Assembly (NCBI GenBank): GCA_900766195.1 | Contig: CAAFUN010000093.1 | Coordinates: 1 to 64,000 of the forward strand | Direction: 5' to 3' | Origin: an uncultured Bacteroides sp. | GTDB taxonomy: Bacteria; Bacteroidota; Bacteroidia; Bacteroidales; Bacteroidaceae | Length of the DNA: 64,000 nt | Shown here: positions 1-8,699 of the stretch, in pieces | Position numbering within the stretch: the first letter of the stretch is position 1 | Layout of the letters: each line of letters opens with the position of its first letter | Translations under genes and position numbers: made by a program | Notes under the pieces: model-generated | Database searches by the model: none | What the model saw: the letters and a program-made list of their open reading frames with translations, nothing else | Told to the model about the DNA's origin: nothing

Positions 1-57
1 AGGGTGATGGGCCTACGCAGCTTAAGCTGTGGTAAAATTTCTCCGGACAGCAATGAA

Positions 58-82
58 TGCAAATATAAAAATTATATTTGCA
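58..82. promoter_or_regulatory. palindromic divergent promoter pair
   Basis: A perfect 11-bp inverted repeat (TGCAAATATAA, spacer aaa, TTATATTTGCA) carries a Bacteroides -7 element TATATTTGC on each strand (plus 73-81, minus 59-67). The plus copy would serve queH, which starts at 193. The minus copy would drive a unit lying mostly outside the window. The minus transcript would begin near 52 and soon contain the palindrome CAGCTTAAGCTG (18-29). What that unit is cannot be told. Confidence 0.55.
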
Positions 83-192
83 GAACAATATCCTAATTTT
101 AATAAAATAAGAGTATAGAGACTTCTTTCTTATCTTTCTTTTTAGGAGTTAGCAAAGGATAGATCAAGTGTAATCATTTAAAGATATACCTT

Positions 193-756
193 ATGTTAAG
201 AATAGATACACCACACGGAGAAGACAGAGTATTGCTTCATTCCTGCTGCGCGCCTTGCTCTGCAGCAATTATTGAGTGCTTGTTGGCCAATAACATAGTA
301 CCTACTATTTTTTACTATAATCCAAACATATATCCTCGTGAAGAATATGAAATAAGAAAAGCCGAAGCAACTAGATATGCAAGCAATATAGGACTTGACT
401 TTATAGATGCCGATTATGATTACAGCGCATGGCGAGAAGGTATAAAAGGTCTTGAAAATGAGCCTGAACGTGGAGGGCGTTGTGTTAAATGCTTTTTCTT
501 GCGCTTAAAGGAAACTGCCCGCTATGCCTCCGAACATGATTTTTCTCTTTTCACCACTACTCTCGCTTCTTCGCGCTGGAAAAACCTAGAACAGATTAAT
601 GATGCAGGAAGACGTGCAGCAGAACTATATCCCAGAGTCAACTTTTGGGAGCAAAACTGGCGTAAGGGAGGACTACAAGACAGACGAAACGCATTACTTA
701 AAGAATTTGACTTCTATAATCAGCAATATTGCGGATGTGAATTCAGTATACGATAA
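193..756 (+). CDS. queH: epoxyqueuosine reductase QueH
   Basis: QueH reduces epoxyqueuosine to queuosine in tRNA, the last step of queuosine formation, and is the non-orthologous alternative to the cobalamin enzyme QueG. The 187-residue protein shows the family's cysteine clusters: HSCCAPC near residues 16-22, GGRCVKC near 94-100 and YCGC near the C-terminus. These are the expected ligands of the Fe-S and metal sites. The length is typical of short QueH proteins. The ATG at 193 lies about 110 bp after a -7 element. It converges on the M16 peptidase with a 1-bp gap. The assignment is by motif; no residue looks missing. Confidence 0.93.
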   Translation: MLRIDTPHGEDRVLLHSCCAPCSAAIIECLLANNIVPTIFYYNPNIYPREEYEIRKAEATRYASNIGLDFIDADYDYSAWREGIKGLENEPERGGRCVKCFFLRLKETARYASEHDFSLFTTTLASSRWKNLEQINDAGRRAAELYPRVNFWEQNWRKGGLQDRRNALLKEFDFYNQQYCGCEFSIR

Positions 757-757
757 A

Positions 758-2005
758 CTAACGATAAATGAGAGTAGAAAGCATCTTCTCATCAAACATT
801 TCGTTTGCCACCTCTAGCAAACAACTAGAAGTGAGCGCTTCAATACGTTTATATATAGCCTCTGCCCTCTCAAATTTATTATAGTGTAAGAATACTTTAG
901 CCATGCCAAGCGCATTATTTTCATTATTATCGGAAGCAACACCAATCTGACCGATAAGCTGTTTCTTGGCTATAGCCAGTTGCAACGAAGTCATTCGTAC
1001 TTCACGCATACGTCTCAACTCTTTCAGTGTTAAGCGCATACAAGTATCAGCATCATCGGGATCAGTCCCAAAGTAGATGCAAAAAACACCCGTATCAGTG
1101 TAAGATGTCAGATTAGCTTCAACGTTATAAACCAGACCTCTACGCTCTCTTAAAGAAATATTTAAGCGACTATTCATCCCAGGCCCACCTAAAATATTGT
1201 TAAGTAAATAAAGAGCTGTACGCTTATCGTCATAAGCATTATATCCACGTCCACCAATGGATACATGCACTTGATGCGTGTCTCGGTGGGTAGTCAATGA
1301 ATCTGGAATATACAAAGGAGGAGGGGTGCGGTGATCATCAGTACTCCCCATCGGTACACCTGCTATCAATTTATCAGCTAAACGGATTACCTGTTTAAAA
1401 TCCATATTTCCCCAAACAAAAAAGACCATATTACCGGGATGGTAGAACCTTGAGGTAAATGCGGCAGCGTTTTCACTACCAAAAGTTTTAAGTAATTCCG
1501 GTTTACCCAAAATGTTACGTCCTAATGGATGTCCCCTGAATATTAAATCTTCAAAATCGTCAAAGATGAGTTCGGAAGGAGTGTCTTCATACGATTGAAT
1601 TTCATCTATAATGACCTCCGTTTCTTTTGAAATCTCCCGTTGAGGAAATGTGGAATTGAAAACAATATCTGATAGTAATTCAAAGGCTCTTGCAAAATGT
1701 TCGGTAAGAAAAGCCGCATACACCACAGTCTCCTCCTTATTGGTGTATGCATTCAGATCTCCTCCTACGTTCTCCATCCGGTTTAAGATATGCCATGCTT
1801 TTCTTTTCCGTGTTCCCTTAAATATAAGATGTTCCACAAAATGTGCCATTCCTTGTTCGCTATCAAGTTCATCACGCGTACCGGCATTAATGGCAAAGCC
1901 ACAATAAGCTACATCGGATAAGGATGGTTGATGGATAATACGCAAGCCATTGCTCATTGTATGAATATGGGGATCCGGCAGAGTTGCCGAAGATAACTTT
2001 TTCAT
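758..2005 (-). CDS. M16 family zinc metallopeptidase
   Basis: This is a pitrilysin-type (M16) protease of 415 residues. The inverted zinc motif HFVEH sits at residues 55-59, with the distal glutamate expected in the acidic stretch near 130-135 (ETEVIIDE). The size matches single-subunit M16B peptidases, which fold as two roughly 200-residue halves. There is no signal peptide, so it is probably cytoplasmic. Its substrate is unknown. A -7 element at 2029-2036 on the minus strand places its promoter in the divergent gap shared with the SIS isomerase gene. Confidence 0.93.
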   Translation of the reverse strand: MKKLSSATLPDPHIHTMSNGLRIIHQPSLSDVAYCGFAINAGTRDELDSEQGMAHFVEHLIFKGTRKRKAWHILNRMENVGGDLNAYTNKEETVVYAAFLTEHFARAFELLSDIVFNSTFPQREISKETEVIIDEIQSYEDTPSELIFDDFEDLIFRGHPLGRNILGKPELLKTFGSENAAAFTSRFYHPGNMVFFVWGNMDFKQVIRLADKLIAGVPMGSTDDHRTPPPLYIPDSLTTHRDTHQVHVSIGGRGYNAYDDKRTALYLLNNILGGPGMNSRLNISLRERRGLVYNVEANLTSYTDTGVFCIYFGTDPDDADTCMRLTLKELRRMREVRMTSLQLAIAKKQLIGQIGVASDNNENNALGMAKVFLHYNKFERAEAIYKRIEALTSSCLLEVANEMFDEKMLSTLIYR

Positions 2006-2028
2006 TGTTTAAGACTGATTATATGCAC

Positions 2029-2036
2029 AAAAATAC
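2029..2036 (-). promoter_or_regulatory. -7 promoter element for the M16 peptidase gene
   Basis: TATTTTTG on the minus strand matches TAnnTTTG and lies 24 bp before the ATG. Confidence 0.5.
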
Positions 2037-2107
2037 AATAAAACTTATTGTGGTTTATGGAAATTTGCAGATATTTGTGAACTATAACGACTAACCCTCA
2101 CAATAGA

Positions 2108-2713
2108 ATGATTGAATCTATACAAGAGCTTTTACAAAAAGAATCACAAGCGGTATTGAATATTCCTGTTACCGATGCATATGAAAAAGCAGTAGATCTT
2201 ATTGTAGAACAAGTATATCGGCGTAAAGGTAAGCTGGTAACCTCAGGAATGGGAAAAGCGGGACAAATTGCAATGAATATTTCCACTACATTTTGCTCAA
2301 CGGGCATTCCTTCAGTATTTCTACACCCTAGTGAAGCACAACATGGCGACTTAGGCATCCTGCAAGAAAACGACTTATTGTTATTAATCTCAAATTCGGG
2401 TAAAACACGTGAGATTGTAGAATTAACTCAACTTGCACACAATTTGAACCCTAATTTAAAATTTATCGTTATCACAGGAAATCCTGACAGTCCTTTAGCT
2501 CACGAATCTGATGTATGCCTCAGCACCGGAAGCCCAAAGGAAGTTTGTATATTAGGTATGACCCCTACTACTTCTACTACAGTCATGACCGTTATTGGTG
2601 ATATTTTAGTGGTTCAAGTTATGAAACAAACCGGATTCTCAATTGAAGATTATTCAAAACGTCATCATGGAGGTTATCTAGGAGAAAAATCAAGAGAATT
2701 ATGCGTAAAGTGA
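2108..2713 (+). CDS. single-domain SIS sugar-phosphate isomerase (KpsF/GutQ type)
   Basis: This is probably an arabinose-5-phosphate isomerase, making the precursor of the LPS sugar Kdo from ribulose-5-phosphate. The 201 residues form one SIS domain with the phosphate-binding loop TSGMGKAGQ (near 45) and the signature LLISNSGKTREI. A histidine sits in EAQHGDLG. The paired CBS domains of E. coli KdsD/GutQ (about 325 residues) are absent; single-domain forms are known in Bacteroides. The stop overlaps the next gene by 13 bp, so the two are probably translated together. A different sugar-phosphate aldo-keto isomerisation cannot be excluded. Confidence 0.85.
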   Translation: MIESIQELLQKESQAVLNIPVTDAYEKAVDLIVEQVYRRKGKLVTSGMGKAGQIAMNISTTFCSTGIPSVFLHPSEAQHGDLGILQENDLLLLISNSGKTREIVELTQLAHNLNPNLKFIVITGNPDSPLAHESDVCLSTGSPKEVCILGMTPTTSTTVMTVIGDILVVQVMKQTGFSIEDYSKRHHGGYLGEKSRELCVK

Positions 2714-3630
2714 TAGGTATAGGCGAGACTATACTCGATATTATCTTTCATAATGGGCAGCCTACAACAGCCGTTCCTGGTGGATCGGTATTCAATTGTA
2801 TTGTATCGTTGGCACGCGCCGGTGTTCCTGTAAACTTCATCAGTGAGACGGGGAATGATCAGGTTGGACAAAATATATTGCAATTCATGAAAGAGAACAA
2901 AGTCGGAACAGAATACATAAATGTTTTCCCCGATGGAAAGTCTCCAATATCACTTGCATTTCTAGATGATTGCAGTGATGCAGAATACCTTTTTTATAAA
3001 GATTATCCAAAGCAGCGTCTTGATGTAACATATCCCAAGATAGAAGAAAATGACATCGTTGTTTTCGGTTCATATTATGCGCTAAATCCTGTATTAAGGG
3101 ATAAAATGCTTGAATTGTTAGAACTCGCTCATCAGAAGAAGGCAATAGTATATTATGATCCCAATTTCCGAACTTCACATAAGAATGAAGTCATGAAGTT
3201 GACCCCCGCTATTATTGAAAACGTAGAGTATTCCGATATTATACGTGGTTCGAAGGAAGATTTTCTTCATATGTACAATCTACAAGACCCGGAAAAGATT
3301 TACAAAGACAAGATACAGTACTATTGTCCCAATTTCATCTACACAGAAGGTGATAAATCCATTTCACTCCGAACGGAATTCATCAAGAAGGAATATAAAA
3401 TTCATCCTATTCAGACCGTAAGTACTATCGGTGCAGGTGATAATTTTAATGCAGGTATTATATATGCCTTATTGAAATATAACATAGAATATCTTGACTT
3501 AGATCATTTGAGCATAAGCGCATGGGATGAAATTATACGCTATGGTACAGCCTTTGCAAAGGATGTATGTATGAGCTATAATAACTCTATATCCCCAAAA
3601 TTTGCCAAGACACTGCCTCATATTAACTAA
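2701..3630 (+). CDS. PfkB family carbohydrate kinase
   Basis: A 309-residue ribokinase-fold kinase that phosphorylates a sugar or nucleoside with ATP. The N-terminus has the substrate-side GGSVFN motif and the C-terminal half has the PfkB signature STIGAGDNFNAG, whose Asp is the catalytic base. It overlaps the upstream isomerase by 13 bp, giving a two-gene sugar-phosphate unit. Fructokinase is a common automatic label, but the sugar cannot be read from the sequence. It looks full length. Confidence 0.9.
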   Translation: MRKVIGIGETILDIIFHNGQPTTAVPGGSVFNCIVSLARAGVPVNFISETGNDQVGQNILQFMKENKVGTEYINVFPDGKSPISLAFLDDCSDAEYLFYKDYPKQRLDVTYPKIEENDIVVFGSYYALNPVLRDKMLELLELAHQKKAIVYYDPNFRTSHKNEVMKLTPAIIENVEYSDIIRGSKEDFLHMYNLQDPEKIYKDKIQYYCPNFIYTEGDKSISLRTEFIKKEYKIHPIQTVSTIGAGDNFNAGIIYALLKYNIEYLDLDHLSISAWDEIIRYGTAFAKDVCMSYNNSISPKFAKTLPHIN

Positions 3631-3699
3631 ATCACCGTTAAAGGAGAAAAAACTCTGTGAAACTCTGAGATACACTGATACAAGAATCACTTTAATACA

Positions 3700-3708
3700 T
3701 ATCTTTGC
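3700..3708 (+). promoter_or_regulatory. -7 promoter element for the phosphatase gene
   Basis: TATCTTTGC matches TAnnTTTG and lies 24 bp before the ATG at 3733, separating this gene from the isomerase-kinase pair. Confidence 0.6.
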
Positions 3709-3732
3709 AATAAGTGATTTTAGAATACAGTC

Positions 3733-4800
3733 ATGTACGGGAATCTATTAAAATGGTTTGCATATTCATTATTTCTATCAGGATGTAGTAGTGCTCGCCC
3801 CTATATCTCTGTAGTTTGTGAAGAAAATGAAGCAGGTAACTCCGTTATTAAATGGGAAACCGCTCCGCTCTTAAAAGGCGAGGTAAAGGTCTACTCTTCT
3901 ACAAATCCCAATAGCATATCAGAGGATGTGCCCGTTGCTACAGCCAGTATTTCCGATGAAAGAATGTCTATTACGACAAGCGACCCTACAGCACGCCATT
4001 ATTATACTTTAGTTTTTGACGGAAGATACAAAATAAAAGTTGCGTCTCGCAACATGAATATAGCCGGAATACAAAATTTCCGCGACTTGGGAGGATATCC
4101 GGTATATCCCACAAATAAGCATGTAAAATGGGGTATGTTGTACAGATCAGCAGAAATAGACCATCTTAACAACAAAGCCTACAAAGAATTAAAAAATATA
4201 GGAATCAAAACTATTATTGATCTCCGCTCTAAAAGAGAATTAAGCGAGAGGATCCCAATTCAAAAAGGATTTGACATCGTCCATATCCCCATTCCTACAG
4301 GAGAAACAAAGGATATTGTTGAAGAGATAAAAAAGGGAAAGTTAAGTAATGATACGGTTTTCCAAATAGTAAAAGGTATTAACCAAAAACTTATTTCCAA
4401 TTATACCAAAGCGTATAAGGAAATTTTTGAGATACTACTAGATAAGGACTGCTATCCGGTCGTTATACACTGCAACAATGGTAAAGTGCGGACTGGCGTT
4501 ATATCTGCCCTCATACTTGCAGCTCTTGGAGTGAATGAAGATGATATAACATACGATTATTGCCTCAGTAACAACTATTTTGACATAGCTAGCACCTCGC
4601 GTTATGCCTATGATCTACCAGTATCAGCCCAAGAAAGCATCACAACGCTCTATTCAGCAAAAGAGGATTATCTTGATGCTGCAAGGAAAGAGATAGAAAA
4701 GCAATATGGTGACATAGTGAATTATCTGCTAATAGGAATAGGACTCAGTCAAAATGATTTGCAACGACTACAAGAAATATTACTAACAGATGATGAATGA
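3733..4800 (+). CDS. lipoprotein tyrosine/serine phosphatase (Y_phosphatase3 type)
   Basis: This 355-residue protein has a short lipoprotein signal (hydrophobic segment, lipobox LSGC), so it is expected to be anchored in the envelope. An N-terminal beta-rich region of about 110 residues precedes a phosphatase domain that begins with the family block IQNFRDLGGYP. The catalytic P-loop is HCNNGKVRTG, a CX5R loop with intact Cys and Arg. The Asp usual in bacterial relatives (HCxxGKDRTG) is Val here. The substrate is unknown; related enzymes act on phosphotyrosine or phosphoinositides. It has its own promoter. Confidence 0.87.
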   Translation: MYGNLLKWFAYSLFLSGCSSARPYISVVCEENEAGNSVIKWETAPLLKGEVKVYSSTNPNSISEDVPVATASISDERMSITTSDPTARHYYTLVFDGRYKIKVASRNMNIAGIQNFRDLGGYPVYPTNKHVKWGMLYRSAEIDHLNNKAYKELKNIGIKTIIDLRSKRELSERIPIQKGFDIVHIPIPTGETKDIVEEIKKGKLSNDTVFQIVKGINQKLISNYTKAYKEIFEILLDKDCYPVVIHCNNGKVRTGVISALILAALGVNEDDITYDYCLSNNYFDIASTSRYAYDLPVSAQESITTLYSAKEDYLDAARKEIEKQYGDIVNYLLIGIGLSQNDLQRLQEILLTDDE

Positions 4801-4944
4801 GCAAAATTGTCCTCTACAAAGTAACATCCACTGATGTAATCAACCATTTTCAATCGCCCTTCATCGTCATAATATCACAAATAAATATACGTAAACTCTG
4901 ATAAATTAATCAGTTACGTCTCATGTTATATCCGCAAAAAGTAT

Positions 4945-4953
4945 TACCTTTGC
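4945..4953 (+). promoter_or_regulatory. -7 promoter element for the DEAD-box helicase gene
   Basis: TACCTTTGC matches TAnnTTTG, 29 bp before the ATG at 4983. Confidence 0.65.
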
Positions 4954-4982
4954 GCCCGAAAATAAAGTGATATAAGAAATTA

Positions 4983-6899
4983 ATGAAGACATTTGAAGAG
5001 CTTGGCCTGTCGCCGGAGATACGCCGTGCCATTACAGAGATGGGATATGAGAACCCCATGCCGGTACAAGAAGAAGTAATCCCATATCTTTTAGGAGAAA
5101 ATAATGATGTAGTTGCACTGGCCCAGACCGGGACAGGAAAGACTGCTGCATTTGGCCTGCCTCTGATTCAAAAGATAGATATAAAGAAAAGAGTTCCACA
5201 ATCCCTCATACTTTGTCCTACGCGAGAACTATGCTTACAGATAGCCGGAGATTTGAATGATTATTCCAAATACACAGAAGGTCTACGGGTGCTTCCTGTA
5301 TACGGAGGTTCTTCCATCGAAAGCCAGATACGCAGTCTGAAACAGGGTGTACACATCATTGTTGCCACTCCGGGACGTCTGCTCGACCTTATGGAACGCA
5401 AAACAGTCTCTCTATCCACCATACAAAATGTGGTGATGGATGAAGCTGATGAAATGCTGAATATGGGATTCACCGAAAGCATTAATGCCATCCTGGCTGA
5501 TGTGCCAAAGGAGCGGAACACTTTATTGTTTTCCGCAACAATGAGTCCTGAGATTGCACGTATTTCAAAGAACTACCTGCACAATGCCAAGGAAATTACT
5601 ATAGGTCGTAAGAATGAGAGTACCAGCAATGTAAAGCATGTGATATATACGGTGCACGCCAAAGATAAATATGCAGCACTGAAACGCATTGTTGACTATT
5701 ATCCACAAGTTTACGGCATTATATTCTGCCGTACCCGTAAGGAAACTCAGGAAATTGCAGATAAGCTCATGCAAGAAGGTTATAATGCCGATTCATTGCA
5801 TGGAGAATTGAGTCAGGCACAGCGAGATGCCGTTATGCAAAAGTTCCGTATACGCAACTTACAATTACTCGTTGCCACAGACGTTGCTGCACGCGGACTG
5901 GATGTAGACGACCTCACCCATGTCATCAATTACGGACTTCCTGATGACACGGAAAGCTATACTCACCGCAGCGGTCGTACAGGTCGTGCGGGAAAGACAG
6001 GAACTTCCATCGCCATTATCAACTTACGTGAAAAGGGTAAAATGCGCGAGATAGAGCGCATCATTGGAAAGAAGTTCATCCAAGGAGAAATGCCAACTGG
6101 TAAGCAGATCTGTGAGAAACAGCTGATTAAGGTTATAGACGATTTAGAAAAAGTAAAGGTGAATGAAGAAGATATAGCCGACTTCATGCCCGAAATCTAT
6201 CGTAAACTGGATTGGCTGACTAAGGAAGACCTCATCAAACGTATGGTGTCTCACGAGTTCAACCGCTTTGCAGAATATTACCGTGGCCGTGATGAGATTG
6301 AGATCGTAAACGATAGCCGGGGTTCAAGCACCGGAAGAAACGGAGAAGAACGGGAAGGAAGAAGAGGCGGAAGCAGCAGTCGCAAGGCAGAGCAAGGATA
6401 TACACGTCTGTTCATCAATATGGGTAAGACAGATAACTTCTACCCACACGAACTGATCGACCTGCTCAACAAGAACACTTCCAAACGTGTAGATATCGGG
6501 CGCATCGACCTGATGAAGAGTTTTTCTTTCTTTGAAGTGAAACAAGAACAAGCACAGCAAGTCATTGAAGGGCTCAACAATGCCCGTTTCAGTGGAAGGA
6601 AAGTGAGTGTTGAGATTGCCGGAGAAGAGAATGGAAGAGGAGGCTCTTTCAAACGAAAAGAGGGTGGATACGGTGCTGGAAAAAGCTTCAAGAGTGATAG
6701 AAGAGGAAACAGCTCAACAAGAGATGAAGCCTCATCCGGTTCTAAAAAGAAAAAGTCTAGCCGCGAAGAACGTGGATATACCACCGCACGTGGAAAGAAA
6801 GATGACTGGAGGCAATTCTTCCAAGACGGACAAGACAATAAAAAAGATGCTCCCGACTTCAGTGAAGAAGGATGGGCTAGAAGATCGAAAAAGAAATAA
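4983..6899 (+). CDS. DEAD-box ATP-dependent RNA helicase with DbpA-type RNA-binding domain
   Basis: The enzyme unwinds RNA structure, likely in ribosome assembly or cold adaptation. Helicase motifs appear in order: AQTGTGKT (I), PTRELC (Ia), TPGRLLD (Ib), DEAD (II), SAT (III), ARGLDV (V) and HRSGRTGRAG (VI). A DbpA-type RNA-recognition domain follows at about 475-550, then a low-complexity tail rich in Gly, Ser, Arg and Lys. At 638 residues it is DeaD/CsdA-sized. It is monocistronic, with a promoter before it and a strong hairpin after it. Confidence 0.95.
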   Translation: MKTFEELGLSPEIRRAITEMGYENPMPVQEEVIPYLLGENNDVVALAQTGTGKTAAFGLPLIQKIDIKKRVPQSLILCPTRELCLQIAGDLNDYSKYTEGLRVLPVYGGSSIESQIRSLKQGVHIIVATPGRLLDLMERKTVSLSTIQNVVMDEADEMLNMGFTESINAILADVPKERNTLLFSATMSPEIARISKNYLHNAKEITIGRKNESTSNVKHVIYTVHAKDKYAALKRIVDYYPQVYGIIFCRTRKETQEIADKLMQEGYNADSLHGELSQAQRDAVMQKFRIRNLQLLVATDVAARGLDVDDLTHVINYGLPDDTESYTHRSGRTGRAGKTGTSIAIINLREKGKMREIERIIGKKFIQGEMPTGKQICEKQLIKVIDDLEKVKVNEEDIADFMPEIYRKLDWLTKEDLIKRMVSHEFNRFAEYYRGRDEIEIVNDSRGSSTGRNGEEREGRRGGSSSRKAEQGYTRLFINMGKTDNFYPHELIDLLNKNTSKRVDIGRIDLMKSFSFFEVKQEQAQQVIEGLNNARFSGRKVSVEIAGEENGRGGSFKRKEGGYGAGKSFKSDRRGNSSTRDEASSGSKKKKSSREERGYTTARGKKDDWRQFFQDGQDNKKDAPDFSEEGWARRSKKK

Positions 6900-6920
6900 G
6901 AGCATATCCGTATAACAAAG

Positions 6921-6957
6921 ATTGTCCCCGATGCAGCAATGTTGCACCGGGGACAAT
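6921..6957 (+). terminator. rho-independent type terminator after the helicase gene
   Basis: A perfect 10-bp GC-rich stem (6921-6930 with 6948-6957) lies 21 bp after the stop codon. The loop contains a further TGCA/TGCA pair. A T-rich stretch follows. Confidence 0.8.
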
Positions 6958-7017
6958 TTCATTTATAAAGCCTAATAAAATATATCTATTACCTATTTAT
7001 GGATAAGCGACACCACT

Positions 7018-7494
7018 TTACTTAGTACTAAAAGCTACCAACATCCAAACCAACTTTTCCTGTTCTTTCAAATAATCACTCATCATGGATACAGTCACTT
7101 CATCACCTGCCTCAGAAGCTAAAGTAAGTATGGCTCTCTCCTCTTCAATAAGTTGACGATAAGTGTTGAGAATATGGTTTACAGCTTCGCTTCCAGAAGT
7201 TACACCGGAAATTTCTTTTACTGAAGCTACCTTGAGATACTCACTAAACTTATTTGCAGGAACACTACCCAGAATAAGGATACGTTCTGCTATTTCATCC
7301 ACCTTTTCGGCAGCATCATCATACAGCTCTTCAAATTTGCTATGAAGAACAAAGAATCCATGTCCTTCAATGTTCCAGTGGAAACCACGAAGATTAGTGT
7401 AATGTACTTGGAAGTCTGCCAAAAGTTGTTGCAAAGCAGATACTACGTTAGCCACTCCCGACTCATTCAATTTAAGATAATCTAAAGTTTTCAT
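7018..7494 (-). CDS. dps: Dps-like ferritin, DNA-protecting iron-storage protein
   Basis: Dps proteins form 12-mers that oxidise and store iron using H2O2, limiting Fenton damage. The 158-residue protein has the ferroxidase signature: His in NLRGFHWNIEG, then HSKFEELYDDAAEKVDEIAERI with the conserved Asp and Glu metal ligands. The length is typical. It is divergent from oxyR, with -7 elements for both genes in the 163-bp gap. In Bacteroides dps is a known OxyR-regulated gene, which fits this position; regulation here is inferred. Confidence 0.95.
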   Translation of the reverse strand: MKTLDYLKLNESGVANVVSALQQLLADFQVHYTNLRGFHWNIEGHGFFVLHSKFEELYDDAAEKVDEIAERILILGSVPANKFSEYLKVASVKEISGVTSGSEAVNHILNTYRQLIEEERAILTLASEAGDEVTVSMMSDYLKEQEKLVWMLVAFSTK

Positions 7495-7538
7495 AATGCG
7501 TTATTTTTTAATTAATACTATTATTTCGTTTTGATGTT

Positions 7539-7547
7539 ACAAAGATA
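7539..7547 (-). promoter_or_regulatory. -7 promoter element for dps
   Basis: On the minus strand TATCTTTGT matches TAnnTTTG, 45 bp before the dps ATG. TTTG about 19 bp further upstream could be the -33 element. Confidence 0.6.
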
Positions 7548-7582
7548 AGGTAGAAACAAACACTTGTCAAACAGATAATTTC

Positions 7583-7591
7583 TATCTTTGC
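7583..7591 (+). promoter_or_regulatory. -7 promoter element for oxyR
   Basis: TATCTTTGC lies 67 bp before the oxyR ATG. The dps and oxyR core promoters are only about 35 bp apart, so one bound OxyR tetramer could affect both. Confidence 0.6.
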
Positions 7592-7657
7592 ATAGACAGC
7601 TTCTATCGGAAGCTGAATGCTAATTCATTTATTGCTAATCACTAATTACTATAATCC

Positions 7658-8584
7658 ATGACTTTACAGCAACTGGAATACATTATCGCCGTCAATCAGT
7701 TCCGCCACTTTGCCAAAGCAGCGGAATCGTGTCGGGTAACTCAACCTACGCTAAGTACCATGGTACAAAAGCTGGAAGAGGAATTGGAAATTAAAATATT
7801 CGACCGCAACCAACAACCCATTTGCCCTACTCCTATTGGACGAATGGTACTGGAACAAGCTCAGATAGTACTAGCAGAAGCCGGACGAATAAAAGATCTT
7901 ATTAAAGAAGAGAAACATTCTCTGAGCGGCACCTTCCGGTTAGGAATTCTTCCCACTATAGCTCCTTATTTATTACCGCGCTTTTTCCCTCAACTCATGA
8001 AAAAGAATCCCAATCTTGATATACGAGTGGTAGAGATGAAGACGGATAGCATAAAGAAGGCTGTAATGAATGGTGGAATTGATGCAGGTATTATAGCCAG
8101 CCTTCCGGAGAAAGATACGCTACAAGAGAAGATTCTTTTTTACGAACAGTTTTATGCGTATGTGGCTCCGAATAGTGACTTGTTTAGTCATGAGATCATA
8201 CGTACTTCGGACTTGAATAGCGAAGAGCTCTGGTTGCTCGATGAAGGACACTGTTTCCGCGATCAGCTTGTCCGCTTCTGCCAGATGAAAGCAGCGCGTG
8301 TGAGCCAGTTGGCCTATCGGCTAGGCAGTATGGAAACATTCATGCGCATGGTAGAGAGTGGTAAAGGCATCACCTTTATCCCTGAGCTTGCCACCTTTCA
8401 ACTCAACGATGAACAAAAGAAGCTGGTAAGGCCATTCGCCATCCCCTGTCCTACTCGTCAGATAGTCATGATCACCGGCGAACATTTCATCCGTCACAGT
8501 CTACTGGAAGTTCTAATGAAAGCCATAAAAGCGTCTGTACCACCTGAAATGCTTTCATTGAAAGCCACTCAATGCCCGGTATAG
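7658..8584 (+). CDS. oxyR: peroxide-sensing LysR-family regulator OxyR
   Basis: A 308-residue LysR-type regulator with an N-terminal winged helix-turn-helix (about 1-60, Q-R-F-xx-A-K-A-A-E-S core) and a substrate-like C-terminal domain. The redox pair is intact: counting from the ATG, the cysteines in GHCFRDQLVRFC fall at 199 and 208, the same numbers as the disulfide-forming pair of E. coli OxyR. Oxidation should switch it to an activator. It lies between dps and ahpCF, the genes it is known to control in Bacteroides. It is a full-length gene with its own promoter. Confidence 0.96.
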   Translation: MTLQQLEYIIAVNQFRHFAKAAESCRVTQPTLSTMVQKLEEELEIKIFDRNQQPICPTPIGRMVLEQAQIVLAEAGRIKDLIKEEKHSLSGTFRLGILPTIAPYLLPRFFPQLMKKNPNLDIRVVEMKTDSIKKAVMNGGIDAGIIASLPEKDTLQEKILFYEQFYAYVAPNSDLFSHEIIRTSDLNSEELWLLDEGHCFRDQLVRFCQMKAARVSQLAYRLGSMETFMRMVESGKGITFIPELATFQLNDEQKKLVRPFAIPCPTRQIVMITGEHFIRHSLLEVLMKAIKASVPPEMLSLKATQCPV

Positions 8585-8648
8585 ATTTTCTCTATTGACT
8601 CATCAATCTTTTCAATCGGTTATTTTGGTTTATCACAAAAAAAGAGTA

Positions 8649-8656
8649 TATTTTTG
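8649..8656 (+). promoter_or_regulatory. -7 promoter element for ahpC
   Basis: TATTTTTG matches TAnnTTTG, 44 bp before the ATG. A TTTTGG stretch about 20 bp upstream may be the -33 element. An OxyR site would be expected just upstream but was not identified. Confidence 0.5.
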
Positions 8657-8699
8657 TACCAGTTACAAAAGATTATAAACCACATAAAAGATTAAGATT

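Noticed and set aside
1..56. Possible tRNA or transposase end at the left edge
   Set aside because: No cloverleaf could be folded, and the minus-strand reading starts beyond a promoter with no start codon; only the promoter pair is reported.
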